This document shows positions 17,222 through 25,299 of a DNA stretch of 64,000 bases, piece by piece; within the stretch, counting starts at the first letter, position 1, and each line of letters starts with the position of its first letter. Made by a program: the position numbers and the translations under genes. The stretch lies in assembly GCF_022815645.1 (NCBI RefSeq), contig NZ_JALGRO010000001.1, positions 248,001-312,000 of the forward strand, in the 5' to 3' direction. A model generated the notes under the pieces. That model had not been told where the DNA came from. It worked only from the letters and a program-made list of their open reading frames with translations, and ran no database searches. The DNA is from Curtobacterium sp. VKM Ac-2922 (GTDB taxonomy: Bacteria; Actinomycetota; Actinomycetes; Actinomycetales; Microbacteriaceae).

Positions 17222-17591
17222 CGTGACCTTTCGGGCCGTTGCCGGCCGTGGTGCGCGCTCGATCGGCGCGCGGGCGGGATCGTGTCCGCGGCCGGTGGCC
17301 ACTCCGGGGAGCGGACCTGCCTGCTCGTGCGAGTGGGCTGCCTGCTCAGGAAGCGGGCGGCCTGCTCGGTGGAGCGGGCGCGGCATTGCGGGCACTGTCG
17401 CCGCAGCAGAGAGCCTGGCACCGAGTTGCTCGGGCCCGGATGGGTTCCGGGGGAGACGGTGCGCGATACATCGACCCAGAGGGTCGGGAGTTTCGGGGGC
17501 GTCCGTACGACGCACGAGACGATCGGCGTCTCGAGTACCACCAGTGTAGCGGTCCACGGGCCCCAGGCGGAAGTCCGAGCACCGTGCGAGG
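17222..17591. other. 370-nt intergenic region upstream of the DEAD-box helicase
   Basis: No convincing gene is present. There are three CCTGCTC copies spaced about 20 nt (17320, 17341, 17361) with imperfect repeats around them. A possible minus-strand -10 box TACACT (complement at 17543-17548) has only a weak -35. If used, it would give the helicase a leader of about 310 nt. The right end must also carry the upstream signals of the divergent lipoprotein gene. Confidence 0.45.
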
Positions 17592-18422
17592 ATGCGCAGC
17601 GTGCGTCTGCCCGCTGCCGTCCTCCTGTCCGCCCTCGTCCTGGCGGCGTTCGGGCTGGCCGGGTGTACCGCGCCGCCGAGTGCCGACGCCACCCGGTCCT
17701 TCCCGACGTCGGGCGTGCCGGACTACCAGCTCGGGGGTGGGTACACGCCGGCTGACGGCGTGACGATCGTCGAGCGCGACAGCACCGAGCGCCCCGCGAA
17801 GGGCGTGTACGGCATCTGCTACGTCAACGGGTTCCAGACCCAGCCCTCGGACGCGGCGATGTGGGAACGGTCACACCCGGACGCGCTGCTGCGGAACGCC
17901 GCGGGCGAGCCGGTGTCGGACCCGGGGTGGCCCGACGAGATGCTGCTCGACACCTCCCGCGCAGCGGCACGCGGGGACGTCGTGTCCGTGATGACGCGGT
18001 CGATCGCCCGCTGCGCCGACCGCGGGTTCGACGCCGTCGAGTTCGACAACCTCGACTCGTGGACCCGGTCGCACGGTGCGCTGACCCGGTCGGACAACCT
18101 CGCGCTGGCGTCGGCGCTGGTCGACGTGGCGCACGAGCACGGGCTCGCCGCCGGCCAGAAGAACACCCCGCAGCTCGGGTCGACCGGACGACGGGACGCC
18201 GGTTTCGACTTCGTGATCGCCGAGGAGTGCGTGACGTACGACGAGTGCGGCGCCTACACGAAGGCCTACGGCGACCGGGTCATCGATGTCGAGTACACGG
18301 ACGACACCGACGGGGCCTGGTCGGCCGTGTGTGCGCGGAAGGACCGGCCGGCGATGACGATCCTGCGCGACCGTGAGCTGGTCGCCCGCGGCCAGGACGG
18401 GTACGTGTTCGAGCACTGCTGA
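17592..18422 (+). CDS. lipoprotein, GH114-like endo-alpha-1,4-polygalactosaminidase
   Basis: Predicted secreted lipoprotein of 276 residues. A signal peptide ends in the lipobox LAGC (Cys25), so it should be anchored on the outer face of the membrane. The rest resembles the GH114 TIM-barrel family: GICYVNGF (about 73-80) near the start of the barrel and GFDAVEFDNLDSW (about 145-157), whose acidic residues fit the family's catalytic strand. GH114 enzymes act on galactosamine-containing polysaccharide, though most bacterial members are untested. Stands alone between the helicase leader and a repeat-rich region. Confidence 0.75.
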   Translation: MRSVRLPAAVLLSALVLAAFGLAGCTAPPSADATRSFPTSGVPDYQLGGGYTPADGVTIVERDSTERPAKGVYGICYVNGFQTQPSDAAMWERSHPDALLRNAAGEPVSDPGWPDEMLLDTSRAAARGDVVSVMTRSIARCADRGFDAVEFDNLDSWTRSHGALTRSDNLALASALVDVAHEHGLAAGQKNTPQLGSTGRRDAGFDFVIAEECVTYDECGAYTKAYGDRVIDVEYTDDTDGAWSAVCARKDRPAMTILRDRELVARGQDGYVFEHC

Positions 18423-18424
18423 CC

Positions 18425-18619
18425 GCGCACCGTGCTGGGTTCGTGCCCGCGTGCGACTCGCGCACCGTGCGCGGTTCGTGGCCCGTGCGAGCCTGACGGC
18501 CCCGTGCGAGCCTGTTGCCTCGCACGGGCCGGTCAACCTCGCACCGGCCAGCACCACCGCACCGTGCGACCACCGCACCGTGCGACCACCGCACCGTGCG
18601 ACCACCGCACCGTGCGACC
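18425..18619. repeat. tandem-repeat-rich GTGCGA region
   Basis: Two imperfect copies of about 35 bp (starting at 18425 and 18460, GCGCACCGTGC...GTTCGTG) are followed by GTGCGAGCC motifs and CTCGCAC complements. A 16-bp tandem repeat (ACCGTGCGACCACCGC) follows, three full copies plus a partial at 18561-18619. The region lies between the convergent GH114 and GntR genes and encodes nothing convincing. Confidence 0.85.
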
Positions 18620-18656
18620 CGCACAGCGTGCGACCCAGCCGCCGCGCGACGCGCCC

Positions 18657-19043
18657 CTACGCGGGCCAGGCGTCGCGCAGCGCCGCGGCCGTCTGGTCCG
18701 CCGACAGCCCCGACGCCCGCGCCGCCACCACGAGCGCACGCACGGCGTCGGCGACCTCGTCCGGCACGTCGGCCGGCCGCACGACCCGCGTGCCGGCGCC
18801 GCGCGCGGTGTGCACCAGCCCCGACTCCTCGAGCAACGTGTAGGCCTTCGCCACCGTGCCCGGCGCGAGCCGGAGCTGGTCGGCCAGTGCCCGGACGCTG
18901 GGCAGCCGCTGCCCGTCCACCAGGTACCCGGCGCTGATCTGCGCGGCGATCTGCGACCGCACCTGTTCGAACGGGGGGATCCGTCCGCCGGCGTCGATCG
19001 CGACGAGTCCGCTCGCCGTCGACGTGCCCGTCTTCGAAGCCAT
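18657..19043 (-). CDS. GntR-family regulator (YtrA-like)
   Basis: Short GntR-type repressor, 128 residues. The winged helix is seen in PPFEQVRSQIAAQISAGYL, LPSVRALADQLRLAPGTVAK and AYTLLEESGLVHTARGAGT. The remaining C-terminal part is only about 40 residues, as in the YtrA subfamily, which lacks a large effector domain. It follows the DUF1684 gene by 10 nt on the same strand and is probably cotranscribed. YtrA regulators usually accompany ABC transporters; none is adjacent here. Confidence 0.85.
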   Translation of the reverse strand: MASKTGTSTASGLVAIDAGGRIPPFEQVRSQIAAQISAGYLVDGQRLPSVRALADQLRLAPGTVAKAYTLLEESGLVHTARGAGTRVVRPADVPDEVADAVRALVVAARASGLSADQTAAALRDAWPA

Positions 19044-19053
19044 CGTGCCCGCC

Positions 19054-19701
19054 CTAGAAGTCGTACTGCTCGCCGACGGGGATCGCCACGGGCACGGTGT
19101 TCCCCGGAGGCGCCAACGGGCACGCCCACGCCGGGTCGTACGCGCACGAGGGGTTGTACGCGAAGTTGAAGTCGAGCACGAGTTCCCCGTCGTCGCCGCC
19201 CAGGTCGGCGCCCTTGATCGTGTCGAGCAGGTAGCGCCCGCCGCCGTAGGTCCCGCGGGCCCTGCCGGCGCTGGCGTCCTTGACGGGGACGAACACCCCG
19301 CCCGCGTAGCCGCCGTGCGACCAGACGTCCAGGGTCCCGATGCCGGGCAAGCGCACCACGCCCAGGCGGTCGAAGTGCACGGTGCCGTCGGTGCCGGTCT
19401 CGACGTCCATCGCCTGCGCCTCGGCCGGTTCGATGCGCGCCCGGAAGCGCCACTCGGGGTCGTAGGTCGGCACGGGGAGCTGCTCGAAGTCGACCGCGTC
19501 CTCGTCGAGCAACGGGCTGGCCGGGTGCTCCGCGAACATCGCGTCGCGGGTCTCGCGCCACAGCGCGTGCGCGGTCTCCGGGTCGGCGGTGGCCCGGACG
19601 CGGCGGTACAGGTCGAAGGTCATCCGCCGCCAGTCCACGGTCGCCAGCGTGCTGTGCACGCGGTCGTCGGTCGTCGGCTCCTGGGGGCGCGTCTGGCTCA
19701 C
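19054..19701 (-). CDS. DUF1684-family protein
   Basis: Predicted cytosolic protein of 215 residues matching the DUF1684 family: WRETRDAMFAEHPASPL near 48-64, GTYGGGRYLLDTIKGADLG near 146-164, and DFNFAYNPSCAYDPAWACPL near 174-193. The family has no assigned biochemical role. The conserved NPSCAY segment and the C-terminal Cys residues suggest a defined active or metal site, but nothing is proven. First gene of a two-gene unit with the GntR regulator. Confidence 0.85.
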   Translation of the reverse strand: MSQTRPQEPTTDDRVHSTLATVDWRRMTFDLYRRVRATADPETAHALWRETRDAMFAEHPASPLLDEDAVDFEQLPVPTYDPEWRFRARIEPAEAQAMDVETGTDGTVHFDRLGVVRLPGIGTLDVWSHGGYAGGVFVPVKDASAGRARGTYGGGRYLLDTIKGADLGGDDGELVLDFNFAYNPSCAYDPAWACPLAPPGNTVPVAIPVGEQYDF

Positions 19702-19730
19702 GGGTCGAGGCTACGCCCGCCCACGGACGA

Positions 19731-19896
19731 ACGGGAGGCCCGCCCCACCCCGGCGCGGCGTGTCACCGGGCGGGCGACCGACACCAGGCGCATCGCACCC
19801 CGCCACACACGTCGCTCGCCGTCGCATCGGGGCGCGGCGTCCGTCGGGGGGTGCGATACAGCATGCACCGAGTCCGGAGCGGCCGGGAGGCCCGGC
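19731..19896. repeat. inverted-repeat-rich spacer with two GGAGGC half elements
   Basis: ACGGGAGGCCCG occurs at 19731-19742 and GCCGGGAGGCCCGGC at 19882-19896. Between them ATCGCACCCC (19792-19801) pairs with GGGGTGCGAT (19848-19857). The 218-nt gap between the DUF1684 start and the SRPBCC stop contains no other recognisable feature. Confidence 0.65.
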
Positions 19897-19919
19897 GCGC
19901 GTCCGTCAGGTCCCGCGCC

Positions 19920-20396
19920 TCAGGCGGGCGGCCAGGTCGGCGCCTGCTGCCGCATCCGCAGGGCTCGCCACTGCCAGATCACCCACATGCCCGGCCACAG
20001 CGCCAGGCCGAGCACCGCAGGCCGCATCCGGTAGTCCAGACGATCGACGAACAGCGTCGTGCCGTCCGGCAGCGCCGACACCGCCATCCGGTGGCGCATG
20101 TCCATCCGCCCGAACAGTCCGCTCGTGCCGCCGCCGTTGTCACGCTGCACGGGAACCCCATCGACCTCGTACAGGTCGATGTCGACGTGGCTGTTGCCGC
20201 TCGGCACGACGCCGAACGCGCTCGCGGTGATCGGGTGCGGCTGCCCGGGGGTCCAGCGGTGCGGGAAGCCCGCCGGGTCGAGCGAGCGGTACACCAGGAA
20301 CGGCTTCGTCACCCCGACCATCACCGCGGGCGACAACAGGGCGTCGCGGACGACGTCGACGGGGGCATCGAGGACGAGACGGAGACCGACGTGCAT
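19920..20396 (-). CDS. SRPBCC-like hypothetical protein
   Basis: Predicted 158-residue protein. The pattern HVGLRLVLDAPVDVVRDALL, followed by strands ending in a long C-terminal helix (VLGLALWPGMWVIWQWRALR), fits the START/SRPBCC hydrophobic-ligand-binding fold. No catalytic residues are evident. The ATG at 20396 is chosen over a very long antisense reading upstream. It follows the GNAT gene by 26 nt and may be cotranscribed. Ligand unknown. Confidence 0.65.
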   Translation of the reverse strand: MHVGLRLVLDAPVDVVRDALLSPAVMVGVTKPFLVYRSLDPAGFPHRWTPGQPHPITASAFGVVPSGNSHVDIDLYEVDGVPVQRDNGGGTSGLFGRMDMRHRMAVSALPDGTTLFVDRLDYRMRPAVLGLALWPGMWVIWQWRALRMRQQAPTWPPA

Positions 20397-20422
20397 GCCG
20401 CGCACGCTACCCGGCGGCGGGC

Positions 20423-21055
20423 TCAGGCGTGCCGGGCGGAGCGGCGTCGGGAGCCCTCGGCCCGGTCGTGCTGGCGCAGGCGCTCCGCCAGCGACAGCCG
20501 GACGGTCGGCCACTCGGACGCCGTGATCGAGAAGACGACGGTGTCGCGCAGGGTGCCGTCGCGCCCGATCTGGTGGTTGCGCAGCACGCCGTCCTGCTTG
20601 GCGCCGAGCGCCGCGATCGCCGTGCGGGACTGCAGGTTGTGCCAGTGCGTCCGGAACTCGACCGCGATGCACTGCCAGGCGTCGAACGCGTGCGACAGCA
20701 TCAGCAGCTTGGACTCGGTGTTGATGCCGCTGCGCTGCGCCGACTTCGCCAGGAACGTCGACCCGATCTCGACCCGGCGGTTGCCGAGGTCGATCGCCAT
20801 GAACGTGGTGGATCCCACGACGCGGCCGGTCGGACGGTCGCGCACCGCGAAGGGCACCATGCGGCCGGCTTCCTGCTCGGCGAGACGACGGTCGATCTCC
20901 GCGTCGACCTGTGCCGGCGCCGGGACCGCGGTGTACCAGGTGCGCCAGAGGTCCCCGTCCGCGACCGCGGCCCGCAGGTCGTCCGCGTGCTCGTGCGCGA
21001 GTGGCTCGAGCGTGACGCGGTCGCCGGTCAGGGTGGGTGCGGGGGCGATCTCCAT
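20423..21055 (-). CDS. GNAT-family N-acetyltransferase
   Basis: Predicted acetyltransferase of the RimJ/RimL-like branch, 210 residues. LTGDRVTLEPLAHEHADDL opens the domain. VGSTTFMAIDLGNRRVEIGS covers the central strands, and GINTESKLLMLSHAFD the acetyl-CoA-binding helix. FRTHWHNLQSRTAIAALGA is the family segment in which an Asn-containing motif shapes the site. The ATG at 21055 follows a spacer shared with the divergent ComB-like gene. Acceptor substrate unknown. Confidence 0.85.
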   Translation of the reverse strand: MEIAPAPTLTGDRVTLEPLAHEHADDLRAAVADGDLWRTWYTAVPAPAQVDAEIDRRLAEQEAGRMVPFAVRDRPTGRVVGSTTFMAIDLGNRRVEIGSTFLAKSAQRSGINTESKLLMLSHAFDAWQCIAVEFRTHWHNLQSRTAIAALGAKQDGVLRNHQIGRDGTLRDTVVFSITASEWPTVRLSLAERLRQHDRAEGSRRRSARHA

Positions 21056-21151
21056 GGGACTCGATCGTACTGGCGGGCTCGCTGGTGATCGGACCCGGTG
21101 GTCCCCGCCTGTGGAAAGGGACAGGTGGTGCACAGCGGTTATCGTGGCCGG

Positions 21152-21748
21152 GTGCGTGAACCAGGCCAGCAGCAGTACCAGGTCCGCTTCGGATGGGGCA
21201 TCGCCGGTGCCCGTCGCGTCGCTGCCGACGCACACCTGCTCGTCTGGGTGGACGTGCTGCCCGAGGGACCCGGCGTGGACCACCGGACCATCGGCCGACA
21301 GCTGCCGCCCGGCCCGGCGGTGGTGCTCGGCCACCTGGGCAACGCGGCGGCGGTGGCGGATCGCGTGACGCGCCTCCAGGCCGGACTCGGCGACCGCTGT
21401 GTCGTGGCGGTCGTCGCTGCCGGCACCCACCGCGCGCCCGCGTTCGACGACGTCGCCGAGGCCGCGGGCGAGTCCGCCGACGTGCCCGACGCACCGGACC
21501 CCGCGGTCGAGGACCTGCTCGGCGCCGGTGCCGTCGTCGACGCGCTGTCCGCCGTCGGGATCGACCACTGCTCGCCCGAGGCGGCCGCTGCCTGCGCCGC
21601 GTTCACCGGGCTCCGGGGGGCCGTGCGGCACCTGGTGACGGCCTCGGAGACGGCGCGCGAGCTCGGCCCGGAGCGAGCTCGTGCGGCGCTCGCCGTCGGT
21701 CCCGAGCTGGTGGAGGTCCGGGCCGGGGAACACAGCGCCCGCGGGTAG
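21152..21748 (+). CDS. 2-phosphosulfolactate phosphatase-family protein (ComB-like)
   Basis: Predicted phosphatase of the ComB family, 198 residues from a GTG at 21152. Family features are the opening VRFGWGIAGAR, the acidic ADAHLLVWVDVLP strand, AVEDLLGAGAVVDAL near 125 and the C-terminal LVTASETARELG. ComB proteins act in coenzyme M synthesis in archaea; actinobacterial homologues have unknown substrates, so the name marks family only. Upstream in-frame GTGs are possible but lack a better ribosome site. Confidence 0.72.
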   Translation: MREPGQQQYQVRFGWGIAGARRVAADAHLLVWVDVLPEGPGVDHRTIGRQLPPGPAVVLGHLGNAAAVADRVTRLQAGLGDRCVVAVVAAGTHRAPAFDDVAEAAGESADVPDAPDPAVEDLLGAGAVVDALSAVGIDHCSPEAAAACAAFTGLRGAVRHLVTASETARELGPERARAALAVGPELVEVRAGEHSARG

Positions 21749-21805
21749 CGTTCGGCTGGTGAGACCCGCGGCCGCTCCGGCCGTGCGCGAGCGAAGGAGC
21801 ACACC

Positions 21806-22108
21806 ATGAAGGCAGTCGTCGGCGACACCGTCATCGCAGAGGCACCCCAGGACGACCTGATCCAGATCGAGGGCAACTGGTACTTCCCGCCGTCGAGCGT
21901 GAACACCGAGCTGTTCACCGACAGCGACACCCAGTACCACTGCCCGTGGAAGGGCGACGCGAAGTACTTCACCGTGAACGCTGACGGGCAGTCGCTCACC
22001 GATGCGGCGTTCTCGTACCCGACGCCGATCCCCTCGTCGTTCGACCGCGTCGGCAAGGACTACAGCGGCTACGTGGCGTTCTGGAAGGGCGTCCGCGTCG
22101 TCGAGTAG
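21806..22108 (+). CDS. DUF427-family protein
   Basis: A 100-residue protein of the DUF427 family: MKAVVGDTVIAEAPQDDLIQ at the start, GNWYFPPSSV near 23-32, the conserved YHCPWKGDAKYF near 44-55 and YSGYVAFWKGVRVVE at the end. The HCPWKG segment is the family hallmark. Role unknown. A GAAGGAG site precedes the ATG. It may be cotranscribed with the ComB-like gene, 57 nt upstream. Confidence 0.9.
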   Translation: MKAVVGDTVIAEAPQDDLIQIEGNWYFPPSSVNTELFTDSDTQYHCPWKGDAKYFTVNADGQSLTDAAFSYPTPIPSSFDRVGKDYSGYVAFWKGVRVVE

Positions 22109-22123
22109 GACGACCCGTCACGC

Positions 22124-22140
22124 CGGCACCGGTGGTGCCG
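22124..22140. terminator. short hairpin between convergent genes
   Basis: CGGCACC and GGTGCCG are separated by a 3-nt loop, between DUF427 and the NRAMP gene stop. Short but GC-rich. Confidence 0.5.
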
Positions 22141-22144
22141 ACCG

Positions 22145-23398
22145 TCACGTGACGGTCAGCACCACCAGTGCCACGTTGAGCGTGACGATGACCGCCGCGA
22201 TCAGCCACGCGACGACCCGGGTGGGGACGGCGTTGACGTCGCTCCCCATCAGGCTCCGGCGCGAGGTGTAGGCCACCAGCGGCACCAGCGCGAACGCGAT
22301 GCCGAAGCTCAGCACGACCTGGCTCACCACGAGCAGCATCGTCGCGTCGGCGTTCAGCGCCAGCAGGACGATCGCCGGCACGAGCGTGACGATGCGTCGC
22401 ACCACCAGCGGCACCCGCACGTGCAGCAGCCCGTGCATGATCTCCGCCCCGGCCATGCAGCCGACCGAGGTCGACGCCAGGCCGGACGCCAGCAGGCCCA
22501 CGGCGAACAGCACGCCGACGACCGGACCGACGTGGGTGGCGATCGCGGCCTGGGCGCCGGGGATCGAGTCCGTGCCCGGCACCCCGGGCAGCGTCGCGGC
22601 GGCCAGCACGAGCATGCAGACGTTCACGCCGCCCGCGACCAGGAGCGCGAGCCCGACGTCCCACCGCGTCATCACGAGCACCCGCCGCCGCTCCGGCCCG
22701 GCCGGGGTGTCGCAGTGCCGGTCGCGTGCCAGTGCCGAGTGCAGGTAGACCGCGTGCGGCATGACGGTCGCGCCGAGCATCGACGCGGCGAGCAGCACCG
22801 ACTCGGAGCCCTGGAACCGCGGCACCAGCCCGGACACGAGCTCGCCGGGCGACACCTGTGCGACGAGCAGCCCCGCGCAGAACCCGACGGTCAGGATCGC
22901 GAGCATCGCCGTCACGACGACCTCGAACGTCCGGGCGCCGCGCCGGTTCTGCAGCACCAGGATCGCCATCGAGACCACGCCCGTGATCAGCCCGCCGGCC
23001 ACCAGGGGCAGCCCGAACAGCAGGTGCAGAGCGAGTGCCCCGCCGATGACCTCGGCGATGTCGGTCGCGGCCGCCACCACCTCGGCCTGCGCCCAGAACA
23101 GCAGCCGCGGGGTGCGCCGCATGCGCATCCCGAGCAGCTCCGGCAGGGACTTGCCCGTGACCACCCCGAGCTTCGCCGACAGGTACTGCACCACCACGGC
23201 GCTGGCGTTCGCCGCGACCAGGACCCAGAGCAGCAGGTAGCCGTACTTCGCACCGGCCGTCAGGTTGGCGGCGACGTTGCCCGGGTCGACGTACGCGATG
23301 GCGGCCACGAAGGCGGGGCCCAGGAGCGTCAGGCTGGCGGCGCGCCCGCGCGGTGCGTCGCCGGGGGGCGCGCGGTGCGGGGTCACGAGGCCGGTCAT
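22145..23398 (-). CDS. mntH: NRAMP-family divalent metal transporter (MntH)
   Basis: Predicted proton-coupled manganese/iron importer, 417 residues from the ATG at 23398; an ATG at 23410 is also in frame. The metal-binding DPGN of TM1 is present in AIAYVDPGNVAANLTAG (about 34-50), and the TM6 MPH motif lies in GATVMPHAVYLHSAL. About 11 helices are visible. Palindromic and direct repeats lie immediately upstream, consistent with metal-dependent repression. Confidence 0.92.
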   Translation of the reverse strand: MTGLVTPHRAPPGDAPRGRAASLTLLGPAFVAAIAYVDPGNVAANLTAGAKYGYLLLWVLVAANASAVVVQYLSAKLGVVTGKSLPELLGMRMRRTPRLLFWAQAEVVAAATDIAEVIGGALALHLLFGLPLVAGGLITGVVSMAILVLQNRRGARTFEVVVTAMLAILTVGFCAGLLVAQVSPGELVSGLVPRFQGSESVLLAASMLGATVMPHAVYLHSALARDRHCDTPAGPERRRVLVMTRWDVGLALLVAGGVNVCMLVLAAATLPGVPGTDSIPGAQAAIATHVGPVVGVLFAVGLLASGLASTSVGCMAGAEIMHGLLHVRVPLVVRRIVTLVPAIVLLALNADATMLLVVSQVVLSFGIAFALVPLVAYTSRRSLMGSDVNAVPTRVVAWLIAAVIVTLNVALVVLTVT

Positions 23399-23415
23399 GT
23401 CGACCAGCATGCCAG

Positions 23416-23446
23416 AGGATTCGGTGTACCGAAAACAAGGATTCGG
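23416..23446. promoter_or_regulatory. candidate metal-repressor operator upstream of mntH
   Basis: TTCGGT-GT-ACCGAA (23420-23433) has perfect 6-bp arms. AGGATTCGG occurs twice as a direct repeat, at 23416 and 23438, 22 bp apart. Placement 10-35 bp before the mntH start fits an MntR/DtxR-type site; the regulator identity is inference. Confidence 0.55.
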
Positions 23447-23523
23447 CACTGTGCGCATGATGAACTGACGTGAGGATGCATCGGGACGTGACCTGGGGCG
23501 GGCGGGTCCGTACCGTGGCGACC

Positions 23524-24087
23524 ATGCAGGGGACCAGACGACGACTGACCACGGCGGCCGTGCTCGCCGCCACCGCCACGTTGGCGCTCACCGGCTGCGC
23601 CCAGGGCGGCCACGAGATCGGCGAGGGCGTCACGACGAAGCTCAACGGCTCGGCGTTCCACGGCCAGCTCAGGATCACCGCGACGAAGGTCGAGCGGGTG
23701 ACCGACGCCGCGCTGGACCAGTTCGGGCTGACGTCCCGTGGCGACGACACCTACCTGGCGCACTTCACCGTGCACCGGGTCAGCGGGACGTTCGACCCGG
23801 ACGCGGTCGGTGACCTGGCCAACGACGCGTGGGGACTGCGGGCGGACGACCGGTTGCAGGCGGGACCCGACCTCGCCGCCTCGGACCGCAACAGCGTCCT
23901 GCAGGACGCCTGCCCCTTCGACCGCGCGGCCATCACGGAAGCGCTGCGCTCGGACGGCACGGCCGACGTGTGCGCCGTCCTGCTCGCGCCGGCGGACAGC
24001 ACGGTCGAGGCCGTGACCTACCTGCGTGCCGCCCCGGTCGACCAGGGCCCCGAGGGTGACGCGACGATCACCTGGCGTGCGGCGTAG
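23524..24087 (+). CDS. hypothetical lipoprotein
   Basis: Predicted lipoprotein of 187 residues. The N-terminal signal peptide ends in LTGC, with the lipid-bearing Cys near residue 25. The mature part looks like a single beta-rich domain with two further Cys residues (DACPF and DVCAV) that could form a disulfide. I do not recognise the family. The ATG at 23524 gives a normal signal length; longer readings do not. It is divergent from mntH across a 125-nt spacer that contains the candidate metal operator, so coregulation is possible. Confidence 0.75.
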   Translation: MQGTRRRLTTAAVLAATATLALTGCAQGGHEIGEGVTTKLNGSAFHGQLRITATKVERVTDAALDQFGLTSRGDDTYLAHFTVHRVSGTFDPDAVGDLANDAWGLRADDRLQAGPDLAASDRNSVLQDACPFDRAAITEALRSDGTADVCAVLLAPADSTVEAVTYLRAAPVDQGPEGDATITWRAA

Positions 24088-24088
24088 C

Positions 24089-24784
24089 TCAGGCCGCGGC
24101 GCGCCGGGCCCGGTGCGCCCGCACCTTCGCACGGTTGCCGCACCGCTGCATCGCGCACCACCGCCGTGTGCCGCCGCGTGACGAGTCGTGGAACACCAGC
24201 CCGCAGTCCGGCGCGGAACACCGGCTGAGCCGGGAGGGCCGGCCGTCGGCCTCGACGTCGTCGAACCCGACCTCGGTGAACAGGGCCACGGCGTCGCGCG
24301 CGACGCTCGACAGCGCCTGGGCGAGCCGGACCCGGTTCGCGCCGGCCCGGCGTCGTCCACCCGGGAGGCTCGGGGGCACGTCCGGCAGGGCGGCGAACAG
24401 GTTGACGGTGTCGATGTCGTCGGGCGCGGGGCGCGTGCGGCCGGTCCCGGCACGCAGGCCCGCCGCCACCGCGGAGCGCTCCGCGGCGGACGACGCGGGA
24501 GCCGGCGCCGCGGCCGTCGCGAGCCGACCGATGGCTGCGCGCAGGGCCCGGGCGTCCTGCAGCTCGCGGGCGGTCGCCCCGGTGTCGATCGGTTCGGTGT
24601 GCTGGCTCAGCCACTCGTCCAGGTCGGCCGGGGTCATCAGGAGCTCGCCGAGGTGTGCGCGGGGACGTCGGCCGTCGGGGTCGTCGGCGAACCCGCCCGT
24701 GTGCGCGAAGTCCAGGGAGATCCGTCCGGCGTCGAAGAACCACGACGACCCCGAGTCCGTGCGGATGTGCTGCCCCGTCTGCAT
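24089..24784 (-). CDS. CGNR zinc-finger / ABATE-domain protein
   Basis: Predicted regulator of 231 residues. The N-terminal ABATE-like domain opens with WFFDAGRISLDFAHTGGF. The C-terminal CGNR finger has the pattern RCSAPDCGLVFHD...WCAMQRCGNRAKVRAHR, with four Cys and the signature CGNR. Such proteins are thought to be stress-linked transcription factors. Its stop lies 1 nt beyond that of the convergent lipoprotein, with no room for a separate terminator. Confidence 0.88.
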   Translation of the reverse strand: MQTGQHIRTDSGSSWFFDAGRISLDFAHTGGFADDPDGRRPRAHLGELLMTPADLDEWLSQHTEPIDTGATARELQDARALRAAIGRLATAAAPAPASSAAERSAVAAGLRAGTGRTRPAPDDIDTVNLFAALPDVPPSLPGGRRRAGANRVRLAQALSSVARDAVALFTEVGFDDVEADGRPSRLSRCSAPDCGLVFHDSSRGGTRRWCAMQRCGNRAKVRAHRARRAAA

Positions 24785-24814
24785 CCGGCAAGGCTAGTCC
24801 GTCACCACCGAACC

Positions 24815-24823
24815 GTGCGAGCC
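24815..24823. repeat. isolated GTGCGAG motif
   Basis: GTGCGAGCC in the 41-nt gap between the CGNR and SprT genes matches copies at 18485 and 18503. No partner arm is found here. Confidence 0.4.
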
Positions 24824-24825
24824 GG

Positions 24826-25299
24826 TTACCGGTCAGCGAGGGACGGCGCGGGGCGACGGTGCCACGTGATCCGGTTCCGGTCGTCGAACCGACGCGAGCA
24901 CACCGCGCACGCCAGCGGCCGGGTGGGCGTGCGGTACCGGAAGTGTTCGTGTCCGGCGGGGCAGGTGCCGATCCAGGGAGCGAGCTCGCTGGCGATCGGC
25001 CCGTCGTGCAGGCGCGACCCGGTGTACCCGATCGCGGCAGCCCGACGGCGCCAGGCCGGGCCGTGTCCCGCGCGGGCACCACTCAGCGCGTGGGCGATCT
25101 CGTGCAGCAGGACCTGGTCGACGTCGTCGTCCGAGAACCGTGCGGCCAGGTGCCGGCTCACGGTGATGCGGCGTCGGGCGAAGTCGCACTGCCCCGCGCG
25201 GGTCTTGGCGTGGTCGAAGGCGAACGACCACGTGCCGTGACCGAGGTGCGCACGCATGAGCTCGTCGGCGCGTGCCCGGACGGTCTCGAGTGCGGTCAC
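24826..25299 (-). CDS. SprT-like zinc metalloprotease-domain protein
   Basis: Predicted SprT-family protein, 157 residues. HEIAH (about residues 55-59), in the stretch VLLHEIAHALSGARAGHGPAW, is the zinc-metalloprotease motif. The C-terminus has a zinc ribbon (CPAGHEHFRYR...CAVCSRRF). Eukaryotic SPRTN cleaves DNA-protein crosslinks; bacterial SprT functions are poorly known. The GTG at 25299 overlaps the upstream gene's TGA by 3 nt, so translation is coupled. Confidence 0.85.
   Translation of the reverse strand: MTALETVRARADELMRAHLGHGTWSFAFDHAKTRAGQCDFARRRITVSRHLAARFSDDDVDQVLLHEIAHALSGARAGHGPAWRRRAAAIGYTGSRLHDGPIASELAPWIGTCPAGHEHFRYRTPTRPLACAVCSRRFDDRNRITWHRRPAPSLADR

Noticed and set aside
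18561-18619. Possible CRISPR array from regularly repeated 16-bp units
   Set aside because: Units are directly adjacent with no spacers, too short for CRISPR repeats, and no cas gene is present. It is a simple tandem repeat.
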